Source of the DNA: Kwoniella bestiolae CBS 10118
Lineage: Eukaryota; Basidiomycota; Tremellomycetes; Tremellales; Cryptococcaceae
Length of the DNA: 64,000 bases
Assembly (NCBI RefSeq): GCF_000512585.2
Contig: NC_089245.1
Coordinates: 1,240,001 to 1,304,000, forward strand
Reading direction: 5' to 3'
Below, one piece after another: positions 59,665 through 64,000 of the stretch. The notes under the pieces are model-generated. The model had not been told where the DNA came from, ran no database searches, and saw nothing but the letters and a program-made list of their open reading frames with translations. The translations under genes and the position numbers were made by a program. Within the stretch, counting starts at the first letter, position 1; every line of letters starts with the position of its first letter.

Positions 59665-61420
59665 TTACTGACCCAACTGCCTATACACCATCCAAGCCGC
59701 AACATTCTTAGCAGCCTGTACATTCGGTCTAATCGCTTCGCCCACCCTACTCACCCTTCAAGTTAGCACTACACTACCCATCTCTGATCGGAGACTTACC
59801 ACTCCTTCCCATCCAGATCGACAACTCTACAAACAACCCTCCACCTCTGACCTGTCTTCGGCTCCTTCTCATACACAGGTTTACTCCCCACACTCTTGAT
59901 CCATGGATGCTGCGATAGCGCTTGGGGCATTCCCATAGATTTGCGGTCCTCATCTTTCCAATGTTCCGGTATAACCAACTTCGGTACGTCTGGTGGTAAG
60001 GACGATAAGATCTTGTTTTGTTCTTCTAGGAGTATTGAGTATATCCATTGACAATACGGTTTGAGGAGAGGTGAGAGCCATGATTCGACATAGTCGAATG
60101 CCTGGCCTTTGGTCCGAGGTCCTGAGGGAGGTCTGGTTTGGATAGATGAGGGGTTTTGTGACGGTTCCATCGTCAGAAGTGGGGCTGGCCGTGAGTTTGG
60201 ATCTTCTGTCGTTGCATTCGATCCACTATCGGTACCTTGTGAGTCAGGGTGTTTTGCGCTGCGACCGGGAGTGACGGTGATCTGAGTACTCGAGGTGGTG
60301 GTCGTGGTGATCACCGAGGTAGTGGTCGAAGCGGACATCATCATACTGATCAGATCTGCCAAATCAGCCGTATGAGATACCTTCTTCGTTCCATCTTCGA
60401 CTTTCGAGCTATCATCAAGCTTGAGACATTTGACAGGTTCCAAAACAGGCTGAAGTCCTTTAGGCATACTTTCCTCATCTTCACCTTCTTCGCCTTGACC
60501 CTCAGCCTCTTCAGAAGCCTTGATGAGTTCATCTTCACCCTGATCGACATTGCCTACATATTTGACCTCTCCTAAAGCAGTTTCAGTCTGACATATACTA
60601 ACCTCCCCTTCCTCATCAATGACGATCCCACCCCCTTCACCAAACCGCAGAAAACTATACCAAGCCCCCGCAATCCACGCTTCGAGCACTGACGCCTGGA
60701 TCTTTTCGGACGATCTGACATGTATGATCGATGAGGCGTCCGCCTTGATGAGGAGGGGGAGGATGTAGAATACTGAGAGTTGGGCGAGGGTCGAGTTGGA
60801 TACTAGGTAATCTCGGATTATCTGGTACGTTCATCACGTACAAGTCAGTATGCTATTCGATTTGAGGTGTATAAGTATACGAGATGAGGAGGTATTGATT
60901 GAGAAATTTATGATGTAATATGAAGGTATGATTCTGGGTAAGGTCCTGGCTGAATCAACCGAAAGATGAAGTTCAACAGGCCAAAGGAAGCACACTTCTC
61001 AAGAAGCACAATCGTCCCAAAAAATAGCAATCCAAATCCCAATCCCCTCTCACAATCTCACCTTCCCAGAAATGGAGCCAAAGCAAAGCCAAATCAAAAC
61101 AAACTCACAGCAGCTCCCCCCTGCCTCAACCAAGGAAACATCTCCTGAATCAACCCGGTCGCCACATTCTCCAAAATAGCATCACCGAGATGCTCAAGCT
61201 TCTCATAATCCACCGCCTTCTCGTACTCTTCCTCCGGTTTCGCCAGCGCCATGACGCTCCGCCGAGTGAGGCATTGGAGGGATACGTGGGAGATGACTTG
61301 TTGGTATAGGTCTGGATCGATTATGCGTGGAAGAGGGGGTAGAGGCTCATTGAGGGGAGTAAGAGGAGGGAGGATGAATGAGAAGAGGGGGTTGTTGTGG
61401 TCTTCGGTATTGTAGCGCAT
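59665..61420 (-). CDS. RNase III/dsRBD-like protein, array member A
   Basis: Three exons (61109-61420, 59800-60821, 59665-59746) join in phase to 471 residues. Residues ~30-190 are an RNase III domain: LPPLPRIIDPDLYQQVISHV, then the signature YEKLEHLGDAIL with the catalytic Glu and Asp, NSTLAQLSVFYILPLLIK and KIQASVLEAWIAGAWYSFL. In the last motif the family's catalytic Asp (aDvfEA) is Ser, while the Glu remains. An acidic/Thr-rich linker (~200-330) leads to a C-terminal region TKGQAFDYVESWLSPLLKPY and a dsRBD, RWRVVCRVVDLDGKEW then EAIRPNVQAAKNVAAWMVYR. The first intron is 287 nt. It may be a structural or RNA-binding homologue, like mitochondrial ribosomal RNase III-fold proteins, or a diverged Dicer-like enzyme. 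The ATG at 61420 is the only good start. Confidence 0.7.
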
Positions 61421-62116
61421 ACTTGTAGGATATTGGGGAAGATACAAGGAAGGAGTGACAGAAGAAAGGAGAAGTGGTCGAGCAAGGAAAAAGCGGGAGG
61501 AAGAAGGGAGAAGCGGGAAGGGAAAGGAAAGGAAGGTATACTTTATCTGCTTTTCAGGCAGAGAATATCTCCAGAGAGTTTATGTCTCAAATTGAAGGTA
61601 CAAGATACTCACAAGAGGAAAAAGAATAATTTGGATGGAAAAACAGGATTTGAAGGCGAGTGAAGAATGAAAAGATAAAAGATAAAGAAGGACAAAATTA
61701 TAGATGCTAATACCGAATCACAGCCATTGAATCCATCGACCAATTCTTCCTCTGCCTCGCGCGTGACGCACAGGCCATGTTGCGCGAATATTGCAAGTAT
61801 CATAGTACAGTATCGGTCACAGGAAGTGTTGTATCGTGTGCTTGTTCTGATTAATGATGGTAGCTGTCTCTCGGCTGACCCGGTACTGCCCAGATATCAA
61901 CTCACGATATCAGAAAGAGCGAGATCGCGATCATCCAAAGCTGTCTGATTGGTAGCGATCTCGAACTCAAAGTATCTAATGGGTTCTCCTCAATCTGCAC
62001 AAGGGAGCTACTGCCGCATTTACATTCCATACTGAAATACGGATTAGAGGTATCTCCAAATATCAATGGTGATCTAGCCAATCGCGTTTCTCTTATCCTC
62101 AAGAAATTCGAATCCT
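61421..62116. other. Spacer between RNase III-like genes A and B
   Basis: No complete gene. On the minus strand two short open segments face each other across a GTGAGT donor: one ends NQTALDDRDLALSDI (near 61,903-61,965), the next reads LAIFAQHGLCVTREAEEELV (near 61,725-61,800). They could be a small gene or a decayed remnant, but I could not complete a model. A purine-rich plus-strand stretch at 61,440-61,540 is promoter or leader of gene A. Confidence 0.35.
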
Positions 62117-63421
62117 TTAGTCGTCCTCAGCTATCAACCCCATCTCCACACAGATCCTCCAAGCAGCCATATTCTCAGCTTTTTTCTTCGTCATTCGTGT
62201 AGCTTCTGCGGTCCTATAGAGTATACAAACCACCTCATCAGCCCACATCCCTGACACAGTACGATTACTGCAACAACCAGGTGATCAAAACCCAGGAACT
62301 CAAATCAGTACTGACCATTCCCTCCCATCCACATCAACAACCTTACATCCAACCTTCCACGGCGTGTTGACCCAAGACCCCACCTGCACATAGGTATACA
62401 CCAGCCCTTCCCTTACTGACGTAATGTCCAATAACGTTTTAGAACCTTTCGCAAGTTCGTCTGCCCTCTCCCAACTATCAGGGATGGGGAACCGCTTGAG
62501 TTCTTCTTTGATTGGTCGGATGTGCGATATGGATATTCTCTTTTTCTCTCTTTGGAGCTCATAGTTGATGAACTGTGCCATAGGCCCAAGCAATGCGGAG
62601 AGGAAGGAGTGTAGGCGATCCAATGCCTGACCTCGTGTCATTGACCCGGTCCATTTCCAGTGTCGTGGGCACAATGAAGTGTTCTTCCGTGGAAGAAAGG
62701 GAGGTATCTTCGTGCCCATCTTCTACTTCTTTTGACTTCTCTCCATTGTTTGTGGCAGTATGAATTGTTCCAAGTAAGGAGTAATACAATGCCCCAATGT
62801 ACGCTTCGAACACTTCCGCCTGGATGCGTCCGATATCCACTTCACTCCATACAGACACGTTCGGATCGAAGTTGATCCTGGTATGAAGGTTATATCGGAC
62901 GGTAAGTTGGGATAAAGATGATTTACGAATCATATGACTTCGTACGAGCTACGTCCCCACCCAAGAGAAAAAAATGATACATATCATTACCCCGCATTGC
63001 TCCAATCCAATATTGAGGGGAGATATAACTCACATTCGCCTCGCCTTGGCGGAAATGGCGGTATCTATCATGAGCCCAGGTGGTAGCTATCGCCTCTGCG
63101 CACAATAACGATAAGCTACCTCACCCCAATCACGGCAAAAAAGAGTGAAGGGGTGTGAGGGGGAAGAGAGGACGTACCAATTAGGGCGAATCCAACAGTA
63201 TGTAATTCCTCAAAGCTCTTCTGATCCGGACCATCCATTACGAACAGGTCTTTATCTAACCTGAGGGAGCGTAGCTCCGTACTGACGTTTGAGTCTATGA
63301 TTTCCTCGAGAGCTGGGTCAGATATCCGTGGAAGAGGTGGGAGGTCAAAGGGTGGATAAGGCGGTAGACGGTAGGCTACTATTTGATCGACGTCCCATCT
63401 GTGTTGTTGGGGGCTTGACAT
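62117..63421 (-). CDS. RNase III/dsRBD-like protein, array member B (degenerate)
   Basis: Exons 63178-63421, 63034-63095, 62316-62948 and 62117-62213 are supported, but exon 3 needs a frame change between about 62,627 and 62,760. The N-terminus mirrors member A (LPPLPRISDPALEEIIDSNV). The first catalytic motif reads FEELHTVGFALIG, so both acidic residues of LExLGD are lost. The second reads RIQAEVFEAYIGALYYSLL, with Asp changed to Glu. After the frame change, TRGQALDRLHSFLSALLGP matches TKGQAFDYVESWLSPLLKP of A. The dsRBD follows: PWKVGCKVVDVDGREW, then TAEATRMTKKKAENMAAWRI. A 46-nt intron (62,627-62,672; GTGCCC...CAG) would restore the frame but delete the TRGQ segment; a one-base indel is the other option. 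Probably a pseudoenzyme or a young pseudogene. Confidence 0.6.
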
Positions 63422-63838
63422 TTTGAGTTTTGGATACTGGCGAGAGTAAGAATGTATGGGGGATCACTTTGAAGCCAAGAGTTGGATGTTTACGATAATG
63501 ATGTGAAGAAAGACGAAAGAAAGAAGAGGGAAGAAGAATACGCAGGAACTTGAGATACTTTATAGCGAATGTCAATACAGAATATGTTTGGATGTGTGCA
63601 CACAGCGCACAGCACACAGACCGCGTGTCCTCAATGGGACGAGGCATACTAGTTGAGTGATTGCGATTGATATATTGTAGTCTTTGACCTTCCATCCGAT
63701 GTAAAATAACATGAACATGGGCGAGGTGTCACTTGCTTATGTACATGAGGTATCACTACAGGAAAATAGATTCTACACAATACTCTCTCCTCCTAGTTCC
63801 CTTACGACTGCAGCTTCAACCCCTATCTTCACAACACC
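63422..63838. other. Spacer between array members B and C
   Basis: Upstream region of member B and 3' flank of member C. A minus-strand ORF running from 63,695 into member B has no independent support. Nothing else is visible. Confidence 0.4.
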
Positions 63839-64000
63839 TCACTCATCCTCCTTAATAAGCCCCATCGCCACGCACACCTTCCACGCCGCCACATTCCCCG
63901 CAGCCTGCTTATTGATCCTGGTAGCTTCGGCGGTCCTATCCAATATCGATCCACAGGATCAGTAAGCTCAATTGCATCCCATGTGAAAACGACTTACCAC
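63839..64000 (-). CDS. RNase III/dsRBD-like protein, array member C (3' end only)
   Basis: The last coding exon (63839-63935) and three bases of the preceding exon (63998-64000) lie in the window, joined by a 62-nt GTAAGT...TAG intron. The exon encodes TAEATRINKQAAGNVAAW followed by KVCVAMGLIKEDE and a stop. It matches the last exon of member B almost residue for residue (TAEATRMTKKKAENMAAW, then RICVEMGLIAEDD), with the same intron position and phase. It is therefore a close paralogue; its RNase III domain lies beyond the window. Confidence 0.7.

Noticed and set aside
61421..61447. Upstream extension of array member A (start YLPQYPTS)
   Set aside because: It would start at TTG. The ATG at 61420 is the natural start.
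1..64000. tRNA, rRNA, CRISPR or bacterial operon signals
   Set aside because: No cloverleaf with A and B boxes, no rRNA core sequence and no regularly spaced repeats were found; gene structure is eukaryotic throughout.

Overview
The window is nuclear DNA of a yeast-like basidiomycete, most probably a tremellomycete close to Kwoniella or Cryptococcus. The evidence is genes packed with many short GT...AG introns (about 45-125 nt), short intergenic gaps, disordered Ser/Pro-rich proteins, a CAP10-family (GT90) glycosyltransferase, and eukaryotic housekeeping genes throughout. I saw no tRNA, rRNA, CRISPR array, intact transposon or bacterial-type operon. All exon maps were made by hand from splice sites, frame continuity and family motifs; no alignment or RNA data were available.

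Layout. 0-4.5 kb: the 3' part of the NatD acetyltransferase NAT4, a probable ORC6 and a disordered unknown protein. 4.5-7.85 kb: a gene-free stretch, then a six-exon copper P1B-ATPase (CCC2-like). 12.2-17.9 kb: a GRIP golgin (IMH1-like), the ESCRT-III subunit VPS20 and TIM10. 18.3-23.1 kb: an island of three orphan genes with wide spacers and a diverged repeat of about 100 bp. 23.5-36 kb: Aurora kinase (IPL1), MSP1 AAA-ATPase, a GT90 glycosyltransferase, complex I 51-kDa subunit (NUO51), a GSKIP-domain protein and mitochondrial SSB (RIM1). 36.5-49.2 kb: a CHD3/Mi-2-type remodeler that stops before its second helicase lobe, convergent with a large RIF1-like gene. 50.4-51.1 kb: a small single-pass membrane protein. 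51.7-58.4 kb: one long reading frame joining an Msb1-like polarity domain to inositol-pentakisphosphate 2-kinase (IPK1). 58.9-64 kb: a small unknown protein, then a head-to-tail array of three RNase III/dsRBD-like genes, the last cut by the window edge.

Themes. Chromosome biology recurs (NAT4, probable ORC6, IPL1, the CHD remodeler, RIF1). Mitochondrial functions cluster loosely (TIM10, MSP1, NUO51, RIM1). Golgi and endosome traffic is represented by the golgin, VPS20, the copper ATPase and GT90. The most unusual items are the Msb1-IPK1 fusion, the remodeler without lobe 2, and the RNase III-like array, whose two readable members have lost different catalytic acids.
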